In this document: positions 23,830 to 36,277 of the stretch, one piece after another
Numbering within the stretch: the stretch's first letter is position 1
Layout: each line of letters begins with the position of its first letter
NCBI RefSeq assembly: GCF_002443255.2
Contig: NW_019211456.1
Coordinates: forward strand, 43,950,074-44,014,073
Source: Varroa destructor
Lineage: Eukaryota; Arthropoda; Arachnida; Mesostigmata; Varroidae
Direction of reading: 5' to 3'
Length of the DNA stretch: 64,000 nucleotides
Position numbers and translations under genes: made by a program
Notes under the pieces: generated by a model
Told to the model about the DNA's origin: nothing
Databases searched by the model: none
What the model saw: the letters and a program-made list of their open reading frames with translations, nothing else

Positions 23830-26800
23830 ATGGCAGATCCGTTAAGTTTACTGCGTCAGTATAATGTGAGCAACAAGCCAATTCACGAGGAGGACGACAA
23901 AATCATCTTCGGAGAATACGCGTGGCCGAAAAATGTTAAAACTAACTACGTCGTATACGGGTAAATTGTTGTGGAGGTGATAGAGCTCTACGAATATAAA
24001 ACATATTTGTGATATTTGATTGTTCAATGTTAAAGTGGCAGAAAGGTATGGAAACGCTGGTTCGAGAGGTATTTACCAAATACGCACCATAGTCCAGTCG
24101 CTAAAATCTAACAGCGATTTCAGGCTGGTTAATTGTTTGTCTAAGTGTTCAGTGTATATGTTGATTACACCATATTTACGTATATCGTGTATCGTCTACA
24201 ATGTTCAATATAATTCCTGTTGTAGTGTTAATAGCCATAGTCAATAGCCTTCAGTGTTATTAAGCCTATAGCAATTAAATGGATTGAAAAAGATAGGCCA
24301 GTAGACGTTTTAAGATTATGTTTGCTATACGGGATGCTTATGGTCGACATCAGAATCTAACTTTGTTGTCGACCATTTCGCTGACGGACGGAGCATACCG
24401 GCTGTGTTTTTGAGAGCTTCATGATTATGTATATTTGTGTATATATTAAATGTTTTAGTAGTAAAAAAACTTTGCTTTTCTACGGGGATATAGATGCTGC
24501 TGTGAGCGGCAAATATGCATTCGTCAGATATTGTCTTGTTTATTATTTTTTGCTATCGAAATGCTTGCAACTCAAATGTGTACTTTGCCCTTGACTGGCA
24601 AAAGGCAATCTCAATCGTTTGATGTTGCTTGACCCTCGATGTGATGCTTTCTTACAGAACGGCTAAAGATGGCGCGAAGGAATATTACACCCTGGACACT
24701 CTGCTACATTTTTTAAAAAATGTTACGTTGAATCACGCGAATTACGTACGGCAAACTGCGGTAAGTGAACGTAAGACAATGTTGATGATAGAAACTACTG
24801 TGACATTTTCTAAGTGAATACTGATAACGCAAGCGTGTCCTAGCTGCTTTTTTTAACTTAAGTCTTTTAAGGCGTGTCACTCATAGCTGCTAAGGTGTGT
24901 TATGGGCGTTTGTTATTTATATTATTTATTTAAATATGTTACTTAAAAGAGTTACGAGTGATGAGGATTTAAATTTGTGCATTCCATACTGTTAATGAAT
25001 GTTCGCAGAACGCTGGTGTTAGTGTCGTACGTCGACCGGACCGAAAAGACATTTTGCAGTACCTCAATGGAGAAACGCAAATCTCGGCCAATATCGACAA
25101 ATCAGCGCCTCCGGTCATACCGATCACTCTTAAAAGATCAGCTACCGATACCAGGTTGGTAAAATAGAATATCATTCTAACCAATTACAGGGTTATATTT
25201 GGAAAAAGGGGAGGGCAGCAGACGGCACTCGATAAATGCCATAGACATTTCTTTTGTTACAAAATTGTTTGTTCTAGTCATACTATATTCCTGTTATATA
25301 TATATATATATAACAAGAATATATAAGAAAAACGGGTACAAATGTATTTCTGTTTGGTTGCTTTTAGAGGTCAAGATGGGGCCAAGCGACCACGTTTGGA
25401 AACTACTGAGGTTCAAAAAGCAAAAGAGCAATTTCAAGCTCGTCTGGATGCATCGAAAGAGGATGCAATCACAACCGAAAACATCTCATCGCTCTCGGAT
25501 AAGCTTTCAGTCGAAAAAATCGCCGCCATCAAAGCTAAACGTCTGGCCAAAAAAAAAAATACCATTAAAATCGTGAGTAATCATGTCTCCCTTTCGGCTA
25601 AGTTCATGTAACATAATTTTTTAAACTGTTACGACATTTTAGTTACTTTTCTTCTTCTTCAAACTATACGCACATATGAGCATAGCAAGTACAAACGTTA
25701 ACGGTAACAAAAATATAGTGCACAATTTAATATTGCTTGTTTAACTCTGGCATGTTTTATTTTTTGATTGGGTAGGGCGATGACGATCTCGAGCCTATTT
25801 CATCCGAGCTCCAGCACATGCTCGATTATGAGAAAGAACATACGACGGTGATCCTGTCGCGGGAACGTGTTTGGCGGAACCGAACGACGATTCTACAGGC
25901 AAATGGGAAGAACTTCGCTAAGACCATTTTTCCTATCCTGCAGTCGATCGCTGCTCGGGAACACGGAGGAGGACATCAGCCAACGAACAGACCACTGCTA
26001 CCTCAGGCAACGCCGCAGAGCGTGGCGGCCGTGCGGCAAATTCCACCTCAACAAACGACGTACAGCAGATATGACCAAGAGCGATTCGAGAAAAGAAAAG
26101 GTAAGTTCATTCGATTATATAATATTACATTTCGGCGCTGCTTTTTGAGTTATTTGTGAGCTTCTTCACTGTATTCTTCTTTTTATTGTAAAATATGTGG
26201 TACATGTGCGTTTGATATATTATATTGATTATTTTCTTCGTAGTACTCTGGGGCTGAGGCAATGATTAATCTTACTAAGACACGTGATAAAATGTAGAAG
26301 TGATCGCTATTTTTTAATTTGAGAACGTGTCTTTGTCTTTAATTTTTTTGTGATTTCAGAAACGGAGGGATTTCAGATCGATACGATGGGTTCGTATCAT
26401 GGAATGACCTTAAAATCTGTGACGGAGGGCTCACGTCCTCAGCGTCCCTCGATAACACCAGTCAGTGTATCGCCGAGAGTACCACCTGGTAGCCGCAATA
26501 GCGTAGGCGGGGGAGCCTCTCCGGGTGTACCGCAGAAACGGGTGTCTAGAACTCCGATAATAATTATACCTGCTGCCACCACCTCACTCATTACGATGTT
26601 CAACGCAAAGGACATCCTTGAGGATCTCAAGTGTGTAAAATACACTTTCCTTCCGTTTTACGATGACTTATACGACTTACGATGACAAAAATAATGTGCA
26701 TTGAAAAAAAACGCTATGTTTAAAGACCCTAGTAATAATGAAAAATACCACCTTTCCTTATTGATATACATGCGATGTGGAAAACACTTTAACAAAATAT

Positions 26801-27816
26801 GATACGAGTTCAGCAAAACAATGTAGCGATTTATTCTCTATTGCGTTTTTTTTTAATGTAGATTCGTCAGCTCGGATGAAAAACGTAAAGCAGGCGTCCG
26901 AAGAGAGCAGGCTGTCATTGTTCAACACAGAAGAATTGGGTCAACTCTTACACAGCCGTACAAGGTAAACGCATCTCGAGCGCGATGATTTAGTTAATTT
27001 TCAGTTTATTTAATCGTCTATACCGGGTAGGTATGAACAACTAAGGTACGAACCGTTGCCCTTACTACCGCAGTTGTTATGGAAAAGAGTTCGAAAATTA
27101 GCATCTGGTATATTTTCTGCAGGTTATCGATGACCCAAGACATCTACGTCCAGAAGATTGGGACCGTGTCGCAGCTGTCTTTGTGCAAGGCCCCACTTGG
27201 CAATTTAAAGGATGGCCGTGGGGTGGAAACCCCGTCGAAATCTTTGCACGTAGTACGTTTAGCCTGTCGTTCACCCTATCTAATGCGAATTCGATATGTT
27301 TATGTGAATAAATATACGGCTACCTACTCCAGCGAATCTAATATGTATCAAATCATCGCAAAACTTCATTTTGACCTATAGCTACCTACATCTTATTTAA
27401 ATAGCAGACTACTAAGGTGTTTATCAGAAGCAGAGTTTCTGGATAGGTTCTATTTCACAGACTTGTTTTTTTTGTGTCTTTTACATTTGCCGCCAGTTTG
27501 TTGATTACCATTGCAGGGATCCTGTGTCTTTCAGCGGCTGGCTGTCCTAACTGCATCCTATATCTGTACTTAAAATGCACACATTTATGTATTTATTATT
27601 ATTAATTGTGAGTGTTTCTTGTCTTATGTGATTTCAGTTCGAGCGTTTCACATGAAGTGGGACGAAGAGGCACTTGATACAAATGTTGAGAAATGGTCTG
27701 TGACTGTTATCCAACTTTCGAAGTACAAACGCCACCTTGATCGGGCCAATCTCCTTCATTTCTGGGAGATACTCGATAGGAATACACAAAGTGGACATCC
27801 GGCAGTCCGACGATAG
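23830..27816 (+). CDS. CDC73: CDC73/parafibromin (hyrax), copy 1
   Basis: Subunit of the nuclear Paf1 complex, which travels with RNA polymerase II and promotes elongation and histone modification. Exons: 23830-23960, 24658-24760, 25009-25154, 25368-25572, 25776-26100, 26360-26630, 26862-26964, 27123-27252, 27638-27816. All junctions are GT..AG and in phase, giving 530 residues (human 531). Family blocks: [12 protein letters not shown] at the start; [42 protein letters not shown]; basic nuclear-import-like [75 protein letters not shown]. The C-terminal Ras-like domain begins at about 355, with [31 protein letters not shown] and [16 protein letters not shown]. It is complete. A second complete copy follows 3 kb downstream in the same direction. 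Confidence 0.96.
25284..25325. repeat. Hairpin with TA core in CDC73 copy 1 intron 3
   Basis: Left arm TATATTCCTGTTATA and right arm, read in reverse, TATATTCTTGTTATA, around a TA repeat. One mismatch. Confidence 0.6.
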
Positions 27817-27838
27817 AGCATACGCTTGTATATGAATA

Positions 27839-27841
<3 letters not shown>

Positions 27842-27884
<43 letters not shown>
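27842..27884. repeat. TA microsatellite in the CDC73 copy 1 3' UTR
   Basis: About 21 TA units between the stop codon and the AATAAA. Confidence 0.9.
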
Positions 27885-27885
27885 C

Positions 27886-27891
27886 AATAAA
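27886..27891 (+). terminator. Polyadenylation signal of CDC73 copy 1
   Basis: AATAAA 70 bases after the stop codon, in the word AATAAACATA, which also follows the stop of copy 2. Confidence 0.6.
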
Positions 27892-29911
27892 CATATGAGA
27901 GGCTTGTTAATATTCAACTGGCTGCTATTTGAATCGATGCATCTAGCTTACACTCATAAGCAGTTGTAGTTAATCACGCTAAATAGTAAGAGAAAGATAA
28001 AAAAAAAGATACAATAATACCTAATAGCGAAGTTTTTCTGACAGCTTTTAAAACCACGTAGTACAGGCTTTTGTAGAGGGCAAAATGCTCATTGTCGCCT
28101 CGCTCAAGACAACTCGGTGGGCGAATGAGTGAAGTCGATAAGTTAAGGGTTGAAACCTTTGGCTTTTCAGTCACTGAATTCCTGAGAATTTATCGGATCA
28201 CTATCTATAAATTCCCATTTATTTTCGCTGTCACATGCTGATGTTGCTCAACAATAAATGGTATGGTTATTCAATGTCACATATATTCTGGTTCGAATTT
28301 CTCTTTCTATCAGATAACACTTCTCGGAATTTTTTTAATTATCGTGCCTTTATTATACATTAGGCACTGACTCAATCATCGAAAGTTAAAATATATATAT
28401 TGGCATAAATTTGGAATGTAATCATTAAACAACCAAATAATTAACGCATGCCTACTCTTTCAATCACATGAAATGAGGTATAAAAAAATAAGTTATTTTT
28501 TTAATAGCTTGGCAATGTAAATAGTGCGTAGTACATTTCGAAAACTTGTCGATGCCGTTGCTATCTGTTTCTTAATATGAACATAGAAACTGTCTTCTAT
28601 ATATTTTTAATGAAGTTTATGTCACGCAAACTTAGTTGTAATTGAATATTACAGGAGTAGATACAGATGAGTCCACTAAACAATCACGGGGTTGTATCAA
28701 GTCTAAGGATAAAAAAATATTAGTCTAGAGTGAATTCGGAGATTAAGGCCCTCTAAAGCTATTTACAATTTATGTTCGGTAAATGTTACAGGTTCTCCAT
28801 TGTTTACATCGACCATAAGCCTTATGCTTATGCCTTATGTGCTGTATGCCAGTTGATTTCAAATCCATTTCGAAGTTTATGTAGAGTAAGCATCATCGGT
28901 TGTCATAATTTGCTTTTTTGGAGGTATCTTTTATAAGTCTTTTTGCATCTTTTATACAAGTTTATGCAAGTTTCATTGATGCGAACCGCGCAATAGATAA
29001 TGCCAACTGCAACCACTGGAAGTGAATTTCTTTGCTAAGTACTTCACGCTAAAAAGATGGTTGTTCATGCTAAACGTGCAGTACAGATCGGTGTTTATTA
29101 AATGGTATAGCCATTTTTGTAGTTCAACTTGATAACACCTTATGAATCACATATTAGTATTTTTCACACTTTATCTTATCTAGCTCACTGTTACTAACAC
29201 AACGTCTCTAACATCATATGCCAATAAAAAATTTTTATATACTAGCACTTTCTGAGTTTAGGCTTACAAACTGAAAAATTAAAGGCAATTACAAGTTTTC
29301 ATTCTCACTTTCGTTCTACGATTCTCTTTAAAGCCCTTTCGTAATTTGTAAGTAGTTGAGCAAAAGCATGTTTTCTACAAAGCTGTTTAAAAGCCAAGTA
29401 TATTGCTCATTCTGCATGCGCTGCTTAGCAAATATCTAGGTTATTACTATGCCTTTACGGTTGATGGACCTCGGGTTCGGGGCATTGTACATCCAACTCA
29501 ATTGACGTCGAGGACAGGATGTTTATTTGGCGAGTCGACTGTAACATATTTCTACAGCCGTGCGAAATAAAACTTTTGACAGCAGCATCATTACCTTAGA
29601 TCTGAGGACATGAACCATCCTAAGGTAATTTCGTTCTATTGAATCTAAAATCATTATCAGCAGTATTTTGAAACGTTCCAAATTCACCACTGTAATTCTG
29701 ATGTGTGCACATGTGATCCAAGCACAAATTTATTTTTATGGCGGTGTTTTTCCTTGGTTGTTCTATTTAAGCCCAAAAAACGAATGCTACTGGTTCGTGT
29801 TTCGCTTTCTATAGCTTAGCAGTTCTTAACTTCGGCTCCACAGAATCTGTGCTTATCACCTTATATCTACCTTTACCTTCTCTCACTCTCTCGCTACATA
29901 TATACTACTCA

Positions 29912-29945
29912 GCATACGTCATATATGTATATATATGGCGTATGC
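29912..29945. repeat. Imperfect hairpin
   Basis: Left arm GCATACGTCATATA and right arm in reverse GCATACGCCATATA, with a 6-base TA-rich loop; one mismatch (G:T pair in RNA). Confidence 0.65.
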
Positions 29946-30524
29946 GGAATAAAAGAATTTTGAACTTTCTATTTTGAAATCAAAATAAAATCGTCGCGAG
30001 TGACCCGGATGCTTCATGCGCATTTTCCAGATGCGCAGTCTATGGTATGCTTTTTGCAAAATAAAACGAGAATCGTAAATCTACTTAAATACAAATGTCT
30101 TTTCTTTAAAGCTAAGTAGCTCTTAGTTGCAGTTAACACTCACTATGTAATTGAAATGCTCTCAGCGAAAACACTGTTAAAGTGTCGGGTTAAAGGTTAT
30201 GTATTCTATTGTAATTATTATCAAATGTAGCATACATTTCGAGCAACAGGTGCGGTATTTCCAAAGTAATAGCTAGCCTTTAATCTTTTGATCATGCACC
30301 CTCAAGTTATACCGTAAATGATTTGCAGGTGGTTGCTATTGAACGCTAAGATAGTCTAACTCCTGAAAAAAATCGTACTTTCCTACTTAAACTCAAGTTA
30401 TAGCAACATCTTTCTAGTTTTATCCTAGATATAAACAGAGCTTAGCCTCTATGCTTCGCATTTAGCATCCGATATTACCGCTAGTCATTTTATCAAACGG
30501 CTGCCTCCTCACACAAAACCTAAT

Positions 30525-30606
30525 GTGTCTATGCAGGGTTCAAACATGGACCACATCGTGTTATCTAATACTACCACGCAAATACGTTAACCATGAACTT
30601 ATCACG
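30525..30606 (-). mobile_element. tRNA-like (SINE-like) segment
   Basis: On the minus strand CATGGTTAACGTATTTGCGT is followed about 40 bases later by GTTTGAACCC. These resemble tRNA A-box and B-box words at near-normal spacing. No cloverleaf could be drawn, so it is more likely an old tRNA-derived SINE than a working tRNA. Confidence 0.3.
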
Positions 30607-30812
30607 GGGTAGTTCTCTGTATCGAAGGCTTAAGGCTTCTATGGTTCGTCCCTCTGATTGTGTCGTCTGCTACTAAGGAGATGTTTTGTTAGTTTCACTC
30701 GCTCAGTTCCCTTGCGAGTAACGGAGTGCCATTTCGGATCCTGCAAAGGGTTTTGTTGCAAAGGGTGTTGAGTTGTTGATAAAGTAAACGTGAACAAACA
30801 ACTGTAATTATA

Positions 30813-33800
30813 ATGGCGGATCCATTAACTTTACTTCGGCAATATAACGTAAGCAACAAACTCATTCACGAGGAGGATGGCAAAATCATTTTTGGCGAAT
30901 ACGCTTGGCCAAAAAATGTTAAAACAAATTATGTCATATACGGGTAAGTTGTGTTTCATTTACAATGAAAAAAAAACTTGAGTGTCTCCATAGATTTAAT
31001 AGTTCTGAATGGCAGGAATGGTAGAATATAACAGTAATTGACTCATAAGAAAATTGAACGTACGTAGAGATAGAAAAAATTGTTCAGATGACATAGAAGC
31101 GAATTCAAGAAAATTGTATGCACAAATTGGTTAAAATAAGCTGATGTAAGTTATTCACAAAATTCCGCTCTGTTAATCGCATTTAATAGCATCTTATTTG
31201 CTATATCGTTGTTATTCTTACTGATGTCTAATAATAGAGAGCAATTTGTCCTTTATCGGCCTTTTATTGTTTGGGGTCACAAGACGATATTATGTACGGT
31301 GATTTTTTGAAGATAGTACTGTTATAGGGTTTCGATAATGACCTGAACGACAAAAATTAATTTTAGCAATTTTATAATTAAAGTTTTCCTTCACATGAGA
31401 ATCAGCAAGTCGTATGTAGACTGACTCCGTCGTTCATAGTACAACCATCGATGCTTGTTACCTTTTTGGTGTTATTACAGAACGGCTAAAGACGGCGCGA
31501 AGGAATACTACACTCTGGACACTTTACTACATTTTTTAAAGAATGTTTCATTAAATCACGCCAATTATGTGCGGCAAACTGCGGTAAGTGAATGTAACAA
31601 TAATTATGTATTTAAATAATAGATTCCTTTGGTTTATCAGAGCGTTAAGACAGATGAAAACCTCTATTAAAACTCGACAAACATCTATATAAAGTGCTGT
31701 TATGTAGATTTCGAACATGGTACTTACCAGAGCAAAATGTATTCGTGTGTTACTTGTACAAACATAATACTGTTCATTTTTATACGTTGTAAAACGGAAT
31801 ATCTTGACTGGCTATATAAAGCTATTCATTTTTTCAAGGAAACCTGATCGCTATTGAGCTTCTACCTAGTGGCGCCTGCTTTGCGATAGATACGATCCTG
31901 CAGCATACCTGAACTCACATTCGCATTCTTTGCTTTATATCGATAAATTAGTTTTTCATGTTTTATCGTAGAATGCTGGTGTTAGCGTCGTGCGTCGGCC
32001 GGACCGAAAAGATATTCTGCAGTACCTCAATGGAGAAACTCAGACTTCGGCCAGTATCGACAAGTCAGCACCTCCAGTCGTACCGATCACTCTTAAAAGA
32101 TCGGCTGATACTAGGTTGGTGAAATGAGAAAACATTCAGAATTAATAAACAAAATACTTTTGCTCAGGAAGAGTGACAAAGTAATGACTTTAATTTTAAA
32201 TGTTTCGTTTTCACTAATAAGTAAATTAAATCATCACATAATGAATTACGCCTTGTATGAATATTTCGTCTTTAATTTTTATTCGTGTTGCATTATTCTC
32301 ATTATTCTTAGCGTTGAATATCAATGTGGTTCTATTTGGTTGCTTTCAGAGGCCAAGATGGAACCAAACGTCCACGTATGGAAGCTACTGAAGTACAAAA
32401 AGCAAAAGAACAATTTCAAGCTCGTCTGGATGCATCCAAAGAGGATGCAATCACAACCGAGAACATCTCATCGCTGTCAGATAAACTTTCAGTCGAAAAA
32501 ATTGCTGCTATTAAAGCTAAACGTTTGGCTAAAAAGAAAAATACAATTAAAATCGTGAGTAGGTATTTATTGTAAACGGGGTTTATCTTGTGTAGATTTT
32601 TTCGTTGACAATTTGTTACAAGGTGACCATTCTATCTATTGGTATAAAAACTTTGTTCGACTAAACGGTCATCAAGTTAAACCACACTATATTTTTGTAT
32701 ATAATTAGGTTGTTTTATACAACCTAATTATATACAAAAATATTAAAGATTAAGTATAGCAGCCAGTCTATAAGACTGGCTGCTATACTTAATCTTAACA
32801 TGTTTCAACCATATTTTTTGCTTTAACAATGGCTACTGTATATTCTCTGACAATGTAGGGCGATGATGATCTCGAGCCAATTTCATCCGAGCTCCAGCAC
32901 ATGCTTGATTATGAGAAAGAGCATACGACGGTGATCTTATCTCGGGAACGGGTGTGGCGGAACCGAATTACGATTCTACAGGCAAATGGAAAAAACTTTG
33001 CCAAGACCATTTTCCCCATCCTGCAGTCGATCGCTGCTCGGGCACATGGAGGAGGACATCAGCCAACGAAAAGACCACTGTTGCCTCAGGCAACGCCGCA
33101 AAGCGTGACAGCTGTACGGCAAATTCCACCTCAACCAACAACCTACAGCAGATACGATCAGGAGCGATTTGAGAAAAGAAAAGGTAGGCCGATTCTGTTT
33201 ATTTAGGCATATTTTATTGAAAAAAAAGTTGAAGACGTGAAAACTAACAAGTGGACCAATGTCCTCTCCCCCTTTGTTGAAGTTGGGAAATACATATGCT
33301 ACCGATTTCTAGTAATCTTTCTTTCTTTAGATTTATTTATTTGGCCACAAAGTCATTATTTCTTCCTAATGGTGAGCTGAGGCAGTGATCAGTCCCACTA
33401 AAAACACTAATAGTTTTTTTAAAACCTCGCGTTTTTTTATATGTAACAAAGGTAATATTCGTACTGCAATAATTTAAATAAACGGATATTTATGCATAAG
33501 GCGTACCTTGAAGTTTTGGTAGTTAGGGACAACAGCTAATAGATTTAATGGTGTCAATGGTACCAACTAAAATATAGCAGAACATAAACGTAAACTATAT
33601 GCAAGATTTGCACGCGCTGAAGAAGATCGTTTTTTGCTTCACGAAGTTTCAAAGTCCTTTTAAATAATTTTGGTTTTGCAACATGAATATGTTATGGAAG
33701 GTTGTTATACCTATGCACCGCGCTAATTAAACACATAAGTAATCTGATTTAACAGCATATGCATCATTTCGACTCTATTTTTCTTAGAACTTCGGGTCTG

Positions 33801-35559
33801 AAGCAATGATGAACCTTACTGAAGAGTACCCTAAAAAAGTGATCGTTATAATTGTTCTCGCTCAACGACTGGTTTTTTTTTATTTGTGTTTTCAGAAACG
33901 GAAGGATTCCAGATCGATACGATGGGATCGTATCACGGAATGACCCTGAAATCAGTGACAGAGGGGTCACGTCCTCAGCGTCCCTCGATGGCTCCGGTCA
34001 ATTTATCGCCGAGAGCTCCACCTGGTAGCCGCAATAGCATCGGCGGAGGAGTCTCTCCTGGTGTACCCCAGAAACGGGTTTCTCGCACCCCCATAATCAT
34101 TATTCCTGCTGCCACCACCTCCCTCATAACAATGTTCAACGCAAAGGACATCCTCGAGGATCTTAAGTGAGTGACACGTATTTCCCTAAGACTTGTTGTT
34201 ATCGATTTAGTAAGCCTAATTAAAATTATTTATTTGTATATTCTGAAAGTTATACATCAGAAAACAGCAGAAAATAGTCATGAAATAGAAATGGTCATGC
34301 CGATAGAAAAACGGTTTAATGGTGTACTCTTTCTCACACAGATTCATCAGCTCAGATGAAAAACGTAAAGCCGGGGTTAGAAGAGAGCAGGCGGTCATTA
34401 TTCAGCACAGGAGAGTCGGTTCAACGTTAACACAGCCATACAAGGTAAATGTGTCCTGGGACCGTCATTTATTAACTTATATGCTGTAAATACGAGCTGC
34501 CTGTTCAACTAAGTTGAAGTTCAGAGCATAAACAATGCCGTATTAATTTCAATCATGGGCTTCATACAGCGAAGAAAACTAGGAAATAAAAGCACCATAA
34601 TGTTTTTTTCTCAGGTGATAGACGACCCGCGACACCTGCGACCAGAAGATTGGGACCGCGTCGCAGCTGTGTTTGTACAGGGCCCCACCTGGCAGTTCAA
34701 AGGATGGCCGTGGGGTGGAAATCCCGTTGAAATCTTTGCACGCAGTAAGTTTAGCCTGCCATTCTTTTGATCTTAAACGAATTCGTTGTGTTTAAAAAAA
34801 GTATATATCTGCTTATCTGCCCTAACGAGTCAAAGACACAAGTTTTTAGGAAATCGTGTCGAAACCTTCATGTGCAGTAAGTTTAGCCTACTGCATACAA
34901 TAATGTTCAGTAGTTCATAGTTAATTTGCACTCAAGGTTCACGTTCATCCTTATGTTGACTTTGATATTAATTTCAACTAGTCTCTTTAGGCATCTGATT
35001 CATGGTCATTGGTTCTATGGTGTCTTGGTATTTATTTTTATGTTCTATCTGTTTCGACATTGAGCTCCTTAAGTAGCAATACATTTTTCTGTTGTAAAAT
35101 TCTGCATTCGAATTTTTTTAGCAATAATTAGTTTTTAAGTGTTATGATACGTATCTTCACTGTCATCGTTAAAATGCAATGGTAAAGAATACGGCAAAAG
35201 ACGAGGCAAAAAAAGTGCTTTTTAGTTACGAAGGCTGAAGAGATACTAGTGTTGTTTGTATTGGTCTTTCTATGGGTATATTTCGATTAAGTTTTTCGAT
35301 TTAATAACCGCCTTAAGTACTTATCTTGTTATTAGCTAATATGTGTTCGTGGTATTCACCTCTTTTCTTATGAATTTCAGTTCGAGCGTTCCACATGAAA
35401 TGGGATGAAGAGGCGCTGGACTCAAATGTCGAGAAATGGTCTGTGACCGTTATTCAGCTCTCGAAGTACAAACGTCACCTTGATCGGGCCAATCTCCTTC
35501 ATTTCTGGGAGATACTCGGCAGAAATTCACAGGGTGGAAATCCAGCCCTTCGACGATAG
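30813..35559 (+). CDS. CDC73: CDC73/parafibromin (hyrax), copy 2
   Basis: Second complete copy of the Paf1-complex subunit gene. Exons: 30813-30943, 31481-31583, 31972-32114, 32350-32554, 32859-33183, 33896-34166, 34342-34444, 34615-34744, 35381-35559. Every exon has the same length and phase as in copy 1 except exon 3, which is one codon shorter (SADTR versus SATDTR). The protein has 529 residues. I count about 32 substitutions between the copies, close to 94% identity. Eight-exon intron positions are shared but intron sequences have diverged beyond alignment by eye. No stop, frameshift or lost splice site is seen. Exon 8 ([17 protein letters not shown]) is identical in protein. Many silent differences with few replacements mean both copies have been under purifying selection. 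Confidence 0.96.
32689..32743. repeat. Perfect palindrome A (24-bp arms) in CDC73 copy 2 intron 4
   Basis: Left arm 32689-32712 and right arm 32720-32743 are exact reverse complements around a 7-base loop (TTTTATA). The arms contain TATATAATTAGGTTG. Absent from the matching intron of copy 1. Confidence 0.9.
32746..32796. repeat. Perfect palindrome B (24-bp arms) in CDC73 copy 2 intron 4
   Basis: Left arm 32746-32769 and right arm 32773-32796 are exact reverse complements around a 3-base loop (ATA). It starts two bases after palindrome A. Arms contain AGTATAGCAGCCAGTCT. Unrelated in sequence to palindrome A. Confidence 0.9.
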
Positions 35560-35595
35560 TCTGCATATACATCTGCATATACACAGCATTCTGTA

Positions 35596-35601
35596 AATAA
35601 A
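35596..35601 (+). terminator. Polyadenylation signal of CDC73 copy 2
   Basis: AATAAA 37 bases past the stop, in AATAAACATA, the same word as in copy 1. A second AATAAA lies at 35618-35623. Confidence 0.6.
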
Positions 35602-36141
35602 CATAGGTGCATAAATCAATAAATGCACATTGCATAATAAAAGTCGGCATTGTGCATACACATTGATCGAAATTTGTAAATATCCTAATTGCACTAGTGG
35701 CAAGCACCGGTAGCAATTCGCGATGATAGAAATTAATTTATCATTTGAATACATATATTAGTCGCTGGACACGCTTAGATCCGGTCGCACCAACATAAAA
35801 TGTTCAATGATATCGTATGCTATATCTATGCCGATTCTAATCGTAGAATCTTTGTATGAATAACGTATGCCTTCCTTGGTTGTTATGAGTCAAATAAATG
35901 CTCTACCGAACCACACCACACCTACGCATTGCTGTTTCGATATAGTCTTGCGGTATTCCTGCAGCGGTTCAAGCCAGATTATCAGGCGTGTTTTGACCGT
36001 TAGCAAAGGTAACCGGTAACGTTTTGCGCGCGGAAAAGATCTATGACACCAAATACAAGCTTCATACGCTCATCCCTACTAACAATAAGGTGTCAACGAG
36101 GCGGGGGAAAAACAATATATTTGTTTGAAATTTTTAACTAC

Positions 36142-36180
36142 AACATTTTGAATACATTTTGAATTAAGATTCAAAATGTT
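36142..36180. repeat. Inverted repeat with 12-bp arms
   Basis: AACATTTTGAAT (36142-36153) and its exact reverse complement (36169-36180). A partial third copy, ACATTTTGAATT, lies in the loop. Confidence 0.7.
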
Positions 36181-36241
36181 TTCTTATATTTTTCACCATG
36201 AATGCTTGCATGAAATAATTGTACAAAAATTATACTGTAAT

Positions 36242-36277
36242 TTCACAAACATTAATAGTACTATCAATGTTTGTGAA
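36242..36277. repeat. Inverted repeat with 12-bp arms
   Basis: TTCACAAACATT (36242-36253) and its exact reverse complement (36266-36277) around a 12-base loop; 60 bases after the previous inverted repeat. Confidence 0.7.

Larger units (their letters stand above)
27892..30812. other. Spacer between the two CDC73 copies
   Basis: No exon found. Holds two imperfect hairpins (29590-29629 and 29912-29945), a tRNA-like segment (30525-30606) and, at its end, the promoter and leader of copy 2. Apart from a short patch near each start codon, it does not resemble the region upstream of copy 1. Confidence 0.55.
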
